Part shown: positions 16,852-24,983 of the stretch, piece after piece
Layout of the letters: each line of letters opens with the position of its first letter
How positions within the stretch are numbered: the first letter of the stretch is position 1
Assembly (NCBI GenBank): GCA_021818955.1
Contig: JAKASR010000009.1
Coordinates: 52,235-116,234 of the forward strand
DNA: 64,000 bases
Reading direction: 5' to 3'
DNA from: Acidobacteriota bacterium
Lineage (GTDB): Bacteria; Acidobacteriota; Terriglobia; Terriglobales; SCQP01
Position numbers and translations under genes: made by a program
Notes under the pieces: model-generated
Seen by the model: only the letters and a program-made list of their open reading frames with translations
What the model was told of the DNA's origin: nothing
Database searches by the model: none

Positions 16852-17763
16852 ATGTCACCACTCGCATCGCCCAATCGCCGCCAATTTCTCCAAGGCTCCG
16901 CCGCGCTCGCCGGCGGCCTCGGCCTTTTCCCCTTCTCCCGACCCGCCGCCGGCCAAGCCCAGGGCCGCCCCGCCTGGCCGCATCCGATCGGATTGCAGAT
17001 TTATACCGTGCGCAACGATTACGCACGGGATCCGCTGGGCACGCTGCGCCAGGTGGAGCGCATCGGTTACCGCGAAGTGGAGCTGATCGATGTGGATAAG
17101 ATTCCGGCGCCGCGTCTGCGCCAGTACCTGGCGCAGACGCACCTGCACGCCGTCGGCGGACACTTCGGCTACGGCGAGACGGCCGCGCACTGGCAAAAAA
17201 TCGCCGACCTGGCGCGGCGGGTGGGGTTGCAGTATGTCGTCTGCCCCTTCGCCAACGCGAGCACCGAATCGGGCTGGAAGAAGATCGCCGACAATTTCAA
17301 CCAGGCCGGCCGCATCTGCCATCGCGCCGGCCTGCAATTCGCCTATCACAATCATTTGCAGGAGTTTCGGCCGGTGGGCCATAGCACCGGCTATGCGCTG
17401 CTGGCCGGCAACACCGATCCCAGCCTGGTGCAGCTCGAGATGGACGTGTTCTGGCTGGTGTATGCCGGCCAGGACCCGATCACCTATTTTCATCGCTACG
17501 CCGGCCGCTATACCCTGCTGCACATCAAAGACATGAAAAAGAAGCTGGGCTATCGCTGGAACCCGCGCCAGTTTCCGCCGCGCGGCCACGATCCGTTCAC
17601 CGAGGTCGGGCGCGGGCGGATCGATTGGCGGCGCATTTTCGCGCATACCCAATTGGCCGGAACCAAGCACATCTTCGTCGAGCAGGACGAGCCCGGGCAC
17701 CTGCCCGAGATGCAGGCCGCAGCCATCAGTTACCGCTATCTGAAGCATTTGCGCATGGGCTGA
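16852..17763 (+). CDS. Tat-exported xylose-isomerase-like TIM barrel protein
   Basis: A 303-residue protein with a twin-arginine signal (NRRQFLQGSAALAGGLGLF) and an AP-endonuclease-2/sugar phosphate isomerase-epimerase barrel: PIGLQIYTVRND, REVELIDVD, FAYHNHLQEF, LQLEMDVFW, LLHIKDMKK, EVGRGRIDWRRIF, IFVEQDEP. Catalytic-type Glu, Asp and His residues sit at the barrel strand ends. Related proteins act on sugars or inositols with a divalent metal; the substrate is unknown. It follows kdoO by 20 bp and may share its transcript. Confidence 0.85.
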   Translation: MSPLASPNRRQFLQGSAALAGGLGLFPFSRPAAGQAQGRPAWPHPIGLQIYTVRNDYARDPLGTLRQVERIGYREVELIDVDKIPAPRLRQYLAQTHLHAVGGHFGYGETAAHWQKIADLARRVGLQYVVCPFANASTESGWKKIADNFNQAGRICHRAGLQFAYHNHLQEFRPVGHSTGYALLAGNTDPSLVQLEMDVFWLVYAGQDPITYFHRYAGRYTLLHIKDMKKKLGYRWNPRQFPPRGHDPFTEVGRGRIDWRRIFAHTQLAGTKHIFVEQDEPGHLPEMQAAAISYRYLKHLRMG

Positions 17764-17876
17764 GGGCGGACGGAACGGCCGCTGGCGGACGCGACCACCC
17801 TCCCCGTGCAAACATCCAATCCCCTGCCTGAGCCGCATTCCGGCTCAGGCATACTGGAGGCTAAGGAGGATCGCGT

Positions 17877-18137
17877 ATGCCCATGGAACTGGTGCCTGGA
17901 GAAGTGCCGGACGAATTGATGCATGTCTCGCCCCACGATCGAGTGGAGATTGCCAGTTTCGAACGCGAAGTGGAAGCGGAAATGGCCGCGGGCATGTTGC
18001 GCGCCAATGGCATCGCCGCCGAAACGGGCACGCCGATAATTCCCGGGCTGGCCGCCGAACTGTCGCTCTGGGTGCGAAAAGCCGACGCCGAACTGGCACG
18101 GCAACTGCTCGAAGAGGCGGAAGACGATAATGAATAA
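17877..18137 (+). CDS. DUF2007-like small protein
   Basis: An 86-residue acidic protein. FEREVEAEMAAGMLRANGIAAETGT, then LWVRKADAELARQLLEE fits the DUF2007 (putative signal-transducing) fold, in which a residue pair helix and a hydrophobic strand recur. A strong AAGGAGG precedes the ATG. The last 8 bp overlap the start of the M1 peptidase gene, so the two are translationally coupled. Function unknown. Confidence 0.75.
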   Translation: MPMELVPGEVPDELMHVSPHDRVEIASFEREVEAEMAAGMLRANGIAAETGTPIIPGLAAELSLWVRKADAELARQLLEEAEDDNE

Positions 18138-20727
18138 GCCCCGGCCACGGTGTCGTGGCATGATTGCCGGCCGCCCGGCGCGGTTTTTGGCACTGGCGGT
18201 GGCGGGGGTAGCCTGCTGGTGGACGACCGCATCGCCACTCAACGCGCAGAGCCTTTTTTTCAGCGCCGGGGCCCGGCCGCACCCGCTACCCGCGCGCCAT
18301 TTTCGCCAGCGGCATGTCACGCTGCGCATCGTTCCCGATTTCGCCAAGCGGAACCTGAGCGTGCGCGAGACCTTGAGCCTGGAGCTGCTGAACCCGCACG
18401 CCGATCAGATCCAACTCGACAGCCGCGGGCCGCGCATTCGCGGCATCGAGTTGCTGGGCGCGCGGCGGGGAACGGCGGCTCAGCGGCTGAATTTTTATCA
18501 GGCGGGCGAGCGGCTGCGAATCCTGCTGCCCGCGACGGCTCCGCGCCAGCTGCGCTTGCGCCTCCGCTATCGTCTGCATGCCGGCTGGGGCGCCCATCCG
18601 GGCGAAGGCGGCGTGGTTTTTTATCCGGCCGATTTGCAGCAGCCCACGCGCGCCACCGCGCTGTGGGTTTCCGGCGAACCGGATGAAAACCGCGATTGGC
18701 TGCCGATTGACGATCACCCGGACGACAAGCTGACCGCCGATTTTTATATCACCGCTCCGGCCGGACTGCGCGTCATCGCCAACGGCAAGCTGCTTGCCAT
18801 TCGAAAGCTCACGCCGCCGCACGGCGCCGCCGAGCGCGAGTTTCACTGGCGGATGGCGCAACCGATCTCGCCCTACCTGCTGACCTTTTATATCGGCCAT
18901 TGGACACGCGCGCGCGAGCACGGGCCGGGCGGCGTGCCGCTGGAATACGACATCCGGCCGGATGAAACCGCGGCCGAAGCCCGCGCCATCTATGGCCGCA
19001 CCCCGGCGATGATGGCCTATTTCGAGCACCTCACCGGAGTCGCCTATCCCTGGGCCAAATACGCCGAGGTGGAAAACCCCGGATTCTTTTCCGGCCTGGA
19101 AAACGCCAGCGCGACGGAGTTTCCCGGGGATTATCCGCAAAACGCCACCATGGCCGAGGTGCGCGCCGCCGCGCCGCGCACCGATATCGGCATTTCGCAC
19201 GAGTTGTCGCACCAGTGGTTCGGCGACCTGGTCACCTGCCGCAACTGGTCGCAACTCTGGCTCAACGAAGGGTTCGCCACCTTCATGCAGTACACCTGGG
19301 ACCAGCATGCGCGCGGCAAAGACCACGCCATCTGGGACCGGCATCGCAGCAATCAAGGCTTCTGGCGCGCCACCGGCGGCCAGGGCCATGCGCTGGTCAC
19401 CAACGTCTATACCAGCCCGTGGGGCATGTTCGATGCGGTGACTTACAACAAAGGCGGCGCCGCGATCCGGCTGCTACGCGACCAGATGGGGGCGAAAGTC
19501 TTCTGGCGCGCGGCGCACGCCTATTTGACGAAGTACCGTTACCAAGGCGCCTCGACGCGCGAATTCGAGCGCGTCATGGAAAGCGTTTCGCACCGCAGCT
19601 GGCACGCGTTCTTCCAGCAGTGGTATTTCACGCCCGGCGCGCCGCGTTTTTCACTGCGCTGGAACTGGAACGCGGCGCAGCACGCGACCGTGATTCAGCT
19701 AAATCAGTTGCAATCGCAACCGCGCCTTTATACCGGCAGGATAGCCGTGGCCGCCTGGAGCGGCGGTCGCGAAATCGTCAAACGTTTTTCTCTCACAAGC
19801 CGTCACGAGCCGTGGGTCTTGCCGCTGCCGGGACGCCCGAAGCTGGTGCAGCTCGACCCCGAACACGAATGGCTAAAGCAGGTCCATTACCCCGGGCGCA
19901 AGCCGGGCGAATGGGCGTTTCAGGCCGCGAATGCGCCCTATAGCGTGGATCGCGCCGCCGCCTTGCAAGCGCTGGCGCGCCGGCCGGGCAGCGTGGGCAA
20001 AGCGGGGGTAATCAAGCTGCTGAAAGCCGCAATATCCGAACCGGAGAGTAGCGCGCAAAGACTCAAGCCGGGCGAGACTTCCAACCGGCTGCGGCGGGTG
20101 GCGCTGGGGCAACTCATTCATTTGGACGCCAACACGGCAGCCGGTTTCGCGCGAAATTTGCTCGCCGGCAACAATCCCGCCAATCGCGCCGCCGCAGCCG
20201 CGGCATTTACCCAACTGCCCCGCACCGCCGCGGCGCGCGCGGTTTTAGAACACGCGTTTCATACCGACCCGATCGCGACCGTGCGCGCAGCCGCACTGCG
20301 CGCGCTGATATATCAGAAGAAAAACCCGATTGCCGAGTTGAAAGCCGCGCTGGACATGCATTCGTACCGCTGGCAAGTGGAATCCGCGGCGCTGGAGGCG
20401 ATAGGCTCGTGGGCGCAGGATCAACCGAGTGCAGGCAAAAGCTGGGCGCTCCAGACCCTGGAAAGCTGGGCGGCGGCGACGCGTCCGCCGGCGGCGCGAG
20501 CCGCGGCGCTAACCGCGCTGAGCGGCTTGGGCCACGGGCACGCGCGCGCGCTAGCGCTGGAACGCGCCGCGTTGATTGCGCCGGACGGCAAGGTGCAGAT
20601 CGCCGCCGCCTTCACGCTCGCCGCCTGGAACGACCGCGCCTCGAAGGCATTGATCGAGCAACGCGCCCAGCGCGATTGGGTTGGTTTCTTCCGGCCCGCA
20701 TTCGCCGCCGCCGCGGCGCGGTTTTAA
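18130..20727 (+). CDS. Secreted M1-family metalloaminopeptidase
   Basis: An 865-residue zinc peptidase with an N-terminal signal sequence (hydrophobic about 18-40). The M1 signature is complete: the exopeptidase motif region GLENASATEF (about 322-331, a variant of GAMEN) and HELSH with 18 residues to NEGF (His357, Glu358, His361, Glu380). After the catalytic domain the C-terminal third (about 590-865) is an Ala-rich helical repeat region resembling HEAT-like repeats. It likely trims peptides in the periplasm. It is coupled to the DUF2007-like gene by overlap. Confidence 0.9.
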   Translation: MNKPRPRCRGMIAGRPARFLALAVAGVACWWTTASPLNAQSLFFSAGARPHPLPARHFRQRHVTLRIVPDFAKRNLSVRETLSLELLNPHADQIQLDSRGPRIRGIELLGARRGTAAQRLNFYQAGERLRILLPATAPRQLRLRLRYRLHAGWGAHPGEGGVVFYPADLQQPTRATALWVSGEPDENRDWLPIDDHPDDKLTADFYITAPAGLRVIANGKLLAIRKLTPPHGAAEREFHWRMAQPISPYLLTFYIGHWTRAREHGPGGVPLEYDIRPDETAAEARAIYGRTPAMMAYFEHLTGVAYPWAKYAEVENPGFFSGLENASATEFPGDYPQNATMAEVRAAAPRTDIGISHELSHQWFGDLVTCRNWSQLWLNEGFATFMQYTWDQHARGKDHAIWDRHRSNQGFWRATGGQGHALVTNVYTSPWGMFDAVTYNKGGAAIRLLRDQMGAKVFWRAAHAYLTKYRYQGASTREFERVMESVSHRSWHAFFQQWYFTPGAPRFSLRWNWNAAQHATVIQLNQLQSQPRLYTGRIAVAAWSGGREIVKRFSLTSRHEPWVLPLPGRPKLVQLDPEHEWLKQVHYPGRKPGEWAFQAANAPYSVDRAAALQALARRPGSVGKAGVIKLLKAAISEPESSAQRLKPGETSNRLRRVALGQLIHLDANTAAGFARNLLAGNNPANRAAAAAAFTQLPRTAAARAVLEHAFHTDPIATVRAAALRALIYQKKNPIAELKAALDMHSYRWQVESAALEAIGSWAQDQPSAGKSWALQTLESWAAATRPPAARAAALTALSGLGHGHARALALERAALIAPDGKVQIAAAFTLAAWNDRASKALIEQRAQRDWVGFFRPAFAAAAARF

Positions 20728-20735
20728 TAAGCGGC

Positions 20736-20996
20736 ATGCTCGCCCAGTTGCGTTTTCTCCGGCTCGCCACTCGCCGCCATCGCCTGCGGCCCTGGCGCAG
20801 CCCGTACCTGCGCTGGCGAATCGAGACGTACAGCGGACGTCCGGCGGAAACGATTGGCATGCTGGCCTTTTTCGCTTTTCTTTGGCGCGAGCGCCGGCGC
20901 CTTCCCGCCTTTCTCGCCTGGTGCGGCCAGATGCGGCGCTACCGGCGCATGGCGCGCCATCCCTGGCGCTCGGCCTTTGCCGGGCCGAAAGATTGA
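20736..20996 (+). CDS. Conserved-looking small basic protein
   Basis: An 86-residue Arg/Trp-rich protein (HRLRPWRSPYLRWRIETYSG, then a short hydrophobic helix ETIGMLAFFAFLW and WCGQMRRYRR). I do not know its function; I have the impression that similar SPYLRWRIETYSG proteins occur in acidobacterial genomes, but cannot verify it here. It starts 9 bp after the M1 peptidase stop in another frame, consistent with an operon, and ends before the convergent rmuC. Confidence 0.55.
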   Translation: MLAQLRFLRLATRRHRLRPWRSPYLRWRIETYSGRPAETIGMLAFFAFLWRERRRLPAFLAWCGQMRRYRRMARHPWRSAFAGPKD

Positions 20997-21064
20997 AGCA
21001 GCCGGGGGCGAAGCGGCCCCTAAGCCGGAGGCGGCAGAAATATTCAAAAGTATTTCAGCGGCTT

Positions 21065-22441
21065 CTATTCGCTTTCGCCGGCGGCGCGGGCGGCGGGTTC
21101 GGAGGGAGCCGGCAGGCTGGCCACCGAGGGCGGCAGGGTTCGAGGCTCGGGCACAGGGCTGAAATCCGCTCCCAACTCCCGCATGCGCTCCGCCTGGGGC
21201 AGCAGGCGCTGCAGATACGACCGATTCGCTTTCTCGTAAGCATTCACCGCCACCGCCAAGCCGGCGCCGATTTTATCCACATGCTCAACATAAACGCGCA
21301 GGCGATCGATGAAGATCTCAAGTTCACGATGCAATAGCTCCGCCTGTTGCGCAATCTGCTGCTGCTGCCAACCATAGGCGATGGTGAGCACCAGCGGCAT
21401 GAGGGTGGAGGGAGTGGTAATGATCACCGGCGGCTGCAACTCGGTGCCATAGGCGAAAAGGGTCTTGTCCACATCCACCGCGGCGCGAAAGGCGGCTTCG
21501 CTCGGCACGAACATGACCACGCAGGGGACGCTGTTTTCGAGATTGCGGCTGTATTCCTTGCCCGCCAGTTCCTTGGCGCGTTCTTTGAATTTATTGGCCA
21601 GTTCCTGCAGGTGCTTCCGCCGCCGGGCTTCATCGCTCTCCTCCAGCGCCTCGAAAAAGGGGCCCAGGCTAGCCTTGGAATCGATCACCAGATTGCGGCC
21701 GGAAGGCAAGCGCACAATCGCGTCGGGGCGCAAACGCTCTTCGCCCGCGAGCGTGGATTGCATCACGAAGCCCCGGCCTTCGGTGAGGCCGCTCGATTCT
21801 AAAATCAGCTTCAGTTCGGCTTCGCCCCAGCGTCCCCGCACCCCGCTGCCGCTGACGAGCGCTTCGCGCAACCGCCGCGCTTCCTGGCTCATATCCGCGC
21901 CGGTCGATTGCAAGCCTAAAATCTGCTGTTCCAGCCGGGTAGCCGATTCCGTCCGCTCGGTTTCGAGCTTTTGAATGCGTTCCTGATATTGTTCCAGGCG
22001 CTGCAGCATCTGCGCCAGCGACTGGCGCATTTCGGCATGGCTTTTGCCGACCTCGCCGCTGGTGCGCTCGCCAATCAGGCGCAGTTCGCCGCGCGCGACC
22101 TCCGCCAGTTGGACGCTGGCGGAGCCGAGCACATTTTGCGCCACCTGCGGCAGCAGCGCTTCCAGTTGCGTGCGCAAGCGCGCCTCGCTGTCGCGCCACT
22201 CCTGCAATTGTTGAGCATGCAATTGGCGCAAATCGGCAAGCCGGGATTCGGCGGCGGCGGCTTGCGCCTGAGAGTCGCGCGCCGCGATTTGCTCCGCCTG
22301 CCGGCGCGCAGTGCGCTCGGCTTCCAGGTCGCGTTCCAAGCGGGCGTTATCCAACTCCAATTTTTTGAGGCGCCCGGCGGCCGCTATCCAGGCGCCGGCG
22401 GCACCCAAGACAATGCCCGCAATGACAACCAGCCAGATCAT
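21065..22441 (-). CDS. rmuC: DNA recombination protein RmuC
   Basis: A 458-residue protein with an N-terminal membrane helix (about 1-22), a long coiled coil (about 25-190) and the RmuC nuclease-like domain (about 195-400): SGSGVRGRWGEAELKLILE, RLRPDAIVRLPSGRNLVIDSKASL, VVMFVPSEAAFRAAV, TPSTLMPLVLTIAYGW. The DSK motif resembles PD-(D/E)XK nucleases. RmuC limits inversions at short inverted repeats in E. coli, which is a suggestive neighbour for a genome full of hairpin elements, though nothing links them directly. Confidence 0.93.
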   Translation of the reverse strand: MIWLVVIAGIVLGAAGAWIAAAGRLKKLELDNARLERDLEAERTARRQAEQIAARDSQAQAAAAESRLADLRQLHAQQLQEWRDSEARLRTQLEALLPQVAQNVLGSASVQLAEVARGELRLIGERTSGEVGKSHAEMRQSLAQMLQRLEQYQERIQKLETERTESATRLEQQILGLQSTGADMSQEARRLREALVSGSGVRGRWGEAELKLILESSGLTEGRGFVMQSTLAGEERLRPDAIVRLPSGRNLVIDSKASLGPFFEALEESDEARRRKHLQELANKFKERAKELAGKEYSRNLENSVPCVVMFVPSEAAFRAAVDVDKTLFAYGTELQPPVIITTPSTLMPLVLTIAYGWQQQQIAQQAELLHRELEIFIDRLRVYVEHVDKIGAGLAVAVNAYEKANRSYLQRLLPQAERMRELGADFSPVPEPRTLPPSVASLPAPSEPAARAAGESE

Positions 22442-22467
22442 TCCTATGCCTTACCCGCGCTTTCCAG

Positions 22468-22570
22468 AAAAAGCAAGGCGAAAAGCCGAGCTTAGCTTCG
22501 GACATGCCAGCGCGCAAGCTTCGGTTTTGCTCGCAGATGCCCGGCGCTCCTCCCGCATTTCCCTATACAC
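22468..22570 (+). repeat. R2 dispersed repeat, copy 1
   Basis: This stretch is clearly homologous to 48849-48953. Shared blocks in the same order include GGCGAAAA, TAGCTTCGG, CTTCGGTTTTGCT, AGATGCCCGGCG and TTTCCCTATACAC. It lies just upstream of the rmuC start codon and is unrelated in sequence to R1. Confidence 0.75.
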
Positions 22571-22605
22571 TGCAGCCCAAAAACAGAAAACTTATGGCCT
22601 GCTTC

Positions 22606-22633
22606 AAGCGGCTCGGCCGCTTTTTACGTTTCA
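22606..22633 (+). repeat. R1 remnant, copy d (5' end only)
   Basis: The R1 start hairpin AAGCGGCTCGGCCGCTT and part of the T-rich tract are present, then homology stops. A complete copy begins about 65 bp further on. Confidence 0.65.
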
Positions 22634-22697
22634 GGGTAATCCTTCCTGCCGAGAACGCCTAGCGCTTTCATGCCGCGGGCTGAGCAAATTTCCGTAG

Positions 22698-23012
22698 GCG
22701 GCTCGGCCGCTTTTACTTTTAGGCGCTGACGCTTTCGCAAAGGTCCGGCCGAAGCCGGACGCATGGCGAATACGCATGGCTGCCGGGCATGGCCGGGCGC
22801 AATTCCTGCGGAATTGCCGGCTTGCTTGGCGCAATTCCTGCGGAATTGCCGGCTTGCCTGATGCAATTCCTGCGGAATTGCCGGCTTGCCTGATGCAATT
22901 CCTGCGGAATTGCTTTATATCGTCGTTCATAGGCGCGGGACCTAACCGGAACCCCGCGCTTCGGCCTTCGATTTCGGACCAAAACTGCTGTCCGACTCGG
23001 CCGTTAACGCTT
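22698..23012 (+). repeat. R1 element, copy e, with fourfold hairpin array
   Basis: All R1 landmarks are present, from GCGGCTCGGCCGC to TTAACGCTT. The GCAATTCC-TGC-GGAATTGC hairpin is tandemly repeated four times (22797-22915, period 32), making this copy about 95 bp longer than the basic form. It lies between the divergent rmuC and galE. Confidence 0.93.
22797..22915 (+). repeat. Tandem array of four 32-bp hairpin units inside R1 copy e
   Basis: Units start at 22797, 22829, 22861 and 22893. Each has the perfect 8-bp stem GCAATTCC/GGAATTGC with loop TGC, joined by CCGGCTTGC-type linkers. The first two units begin GCGC and the last two ATGC, so the array is not uniform. Confidence 0.93.
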
Positions 23013-23075
23013 TGGGAAAAGCCGCCAAGCCATGGAAAATGGAATGCGGCCGCGCCGAACTGCGATAATTACCTT

Positions 23076-24113
23076 ATGGCGATTCTAGTGACTGGGGGCG
23101 CCGGCTATATCGGCAGCGTCGTGAGTGAAGCGCTGCTGGAAGACGGGCAGGAAGTCATTGCGCTCGACAACCTCAGCCACGGCTACCCCGATGCGGTTCC
23201 CGCCGGGGCGCGGCTCGAACGCGGCGATGTGGGCGATGCCGGCCGGCTGGATGAAATCTTCCGCCAATATGCGATTGACGGGGTGATCCATATGGCGGCC
23301 TTCATCGAAGTGGGCGAGTCGGTGCGCGAGCCGACGAAATACCTGGAAAATAATTTTGCCCGGCCGCTGACCCTGCTCGAAGCCATGCGCCGCCACAAGG
23401 TGCGCGATTTCGTGCTTTCTTCCACGGCGGCGGTGTATGGCTTGCCCGACGCCACGCCGATCGCGGAAAGCGCCCCGACCCGCCCGATCAATCCTTACGG
23501 CTCGAGCAAACTGATGCTGGAAACCGCGCTGGCTTGGCAAGCCCGCAGCCAGGGGCTGCGCTATGCCGCGCTGCGCTACTTCAACGCGGCCGGCGCGACC
23601 GCGGCCAGCGGCGAACGTCACGTTCCCGAATCGCATTTGATTCCGCTGGTGCTGGAGACGGCCGCGGGCGAACGGCCGCAACTTGCCATTTTCGGCGATG
23701 ATTACGACACGCCCGACGGCACCTGTATCCGCGATTATATTCATGTCCGCGATCTGGCCGAAGCGCACCTGATCGCCTTGCGGCGGCTGCGCGATGCACC
23801 TGATGCCGCCGAGTCCACGGCGAGGGAAGCGGGAGCGCCCCAGCTGGCAACACGCGCCTATAACCTGGGAAACGGGCGAGGATTTTCCGTGCGCGAGGTC
23901 ATCGACGCCGCCGAACGCGTCTGCGGCAAAAAGATTCCCGTACGCCTGGCGCCGCGCCGTCCCGGCGATCCCGCGCGCCTGGTGGCCGCGTCAGACAAAA
24001 TGCTGGCCGCCGGCTGGCGGCCGCGGCACACCGATTTGGAGGAGATTATCGCTTCCGCCTGGCGCTGGAAACGACAACATGCGCCGGCGGCTAAATCTCA
24101 GGTCTCCAGTTAA
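23076..24113 (+). CDS. galE: UDP-glucose 4-epimerase
   Basis: It interconverts UDP-glucose and UDP-galactose for surface polysaccharide and galactose metabolism. The 345-residue SDR-type protein has the NAD motif GGAGYIG (7-13), SSTAAVYG (115-122) and the catalytic Tyr141-x3-Lys145 (YGSSK), then RYFNAAGA and a C-terminal RPGDPARLVA. The start at 23076 fits the family; the frame is open upstream into R1 but that is not protein. GATAAT at 23064-23069 lies only 6 nt before the ATG and no Shine-Dalgarno is visible, so the mRNA may be leaderless. Truncated R1 copy f begins 11 bp after the stop. Confidence 0.94.
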   Translation: MAILVTGGAGYIGSVVSEALLEDGQEVIALDNLSHGYPDAVPAGARLERGDVGDAGRLDEIFRQYAIDGVIHMAAFIEVGESVREPTKYLENNFARPLTLLEAMRRHKVRDFVLSSTAAVYGLPDATPIAESAPTRPINPYGSSKLMLETALAWQARSQGLRYAALRYFNAAGATAASGERHVPESHLIPLVLETAAGERPQLAIFGDDYDTPDGTCIRDYIHVRDLAEAHLIALRRLRDAPDAAESTAREAGAPQLATRAYNLGNGRGFSVREVIDAAERVCGKKIPVRLAPRRPGDPARLVAASDKMLAAGWRPRHTDLEEIIASAWRWKRQHAPAAKSQVSS

Positions 24114-24124
24114 CTCAAGGGTAG

Positions 24125-24200
24125 GCGGCTCGGCCGCTTTTACTTTTAGGCGCTGACGCTTTCGCAAAGGTCCGGCCGAAGCCGGACGCATGGCGAATAC
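24125..24200 (+). repeat. R1 element, copy f (5' part only)
   Basis: It contains the start hairpin with T tract and the GTCCGGC/GCCGGAC hairpin, ending after GGCGAATAC. The rest is missing. It lies 11 bp after the galE stop, where the start hairpin and T tract could end transcription. Confidence 0.88.
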
Positions 24201-24261
24201 TTCCGGAAGGTAGAAAGAAAAAGATTAGATACTAAATAACTGAAATCGAATTTATAAAAAT

Positions 24262-24400
24262 GCGGCACGGCCGCTTTTACTTTTAGGCGCTGACGCTTTC
24301 GCAAAAGTCCGCGCGAAACCGGCCTACGGGCATGGCTAGAGACAATTTCCCTGAAATCGCCAATGACGAAAACTACTATCCGACTCGGCCGTTAACGCTT
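24262..24400 (+). repeat. R1 element, copy g (internal deletion)
   Basis: Both R1 ends are present (GCGGCACGGCCGC and CGGCCGTTAACGCTT), but the middle hairpins are deleted; a degenerate GACAATTTC-type hairpin remains near 24333-24353. The flanks are AT-rich. Confidence 0.85.
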
Positions 24401-24497
24401 CTGGAATGATTGAACAACCACTCACCAAGAACATGGTCAAAATTGCTTGCATTGCCGCCATGGGCCACTTAAGTAATTTAAATTGTTGAATTTACCT

Positions 24498-24525
24498 ATG
24501 GCGGCAAATTAAAATTTGCCGCCAT
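24498..24525. repeat. Perfect 13-bp inverted repeat
   Basis: ATGGCGGCAAATT (24498-24510) and AATTTGCCGCCAT (24513-24525) form a perfect palindrome with a 2-bp centre. Related half-sites occur on both sides (TTGCCGCCAT near 24455 and CCGCCATATGG near 24530). It could be an operator or a hairpin; no protein is identifiable. Confidence 0.7.
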
Positions 24526-24600
24526 GTTACCGCCATATGGCCACCACCGCGCCGCCTCCATTCCACCCCGGAGTACAATGCGGTTTTCCGTAAGCTAAAT

Positions 24601-24789
24601 GCGGCACGGCCGCTTTTACTTTTAGGCGCTGACGCTTTCGCCAAGGTCCGGCCGAAACCGGACGCTTTGCGAATACTCATGGCTGCCGAAAGTTTAATGT
24701 CGTTAATAGACGCGGGACCTAATAGGAACCCCGCGCTTCGGCCTGCGATTTCGGACGAATACTGCTATCCGACTCGGCCGTTAACACTT
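24601..24789 (+). repeat. R1 element, copy h
   Basis: A short copy with both ends. The GCAATTCC hairpin is absent, replaced by AAAGTTTAATGTCG as in copy k, and the GGCAATTTC hairpin is also missing. It ends TTAACACTT, a one-base variant. It is the third R1 derivative between galE and the FecR gene. Confidence 0.88.
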
Positions 24790-24983
24790 TTTGACAATTT
24801 ACGCTCTCTTCATTGAGGGTGGATTTAAGTCGATCTTCAGCTTACCCGCGTAGCGATAGAATAAACTTAAGCTTATTTTCATAAATCCAAGCGCAAGATG
24901 AATTTAACTTTATTCCATGTAACGAAACGCCTAGACAGAATGTCTATGTAGTGGGACAGTGAGAAGGCGACAGGGGGTGCCCC

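Noticed and set aside
18286..19389. Long minus-strand open frame inside the M1 peptidase gene
   Set aside because: The peptidase has complete catalytic motifs on the plus strand; the antisense frame has no recognisable domain.
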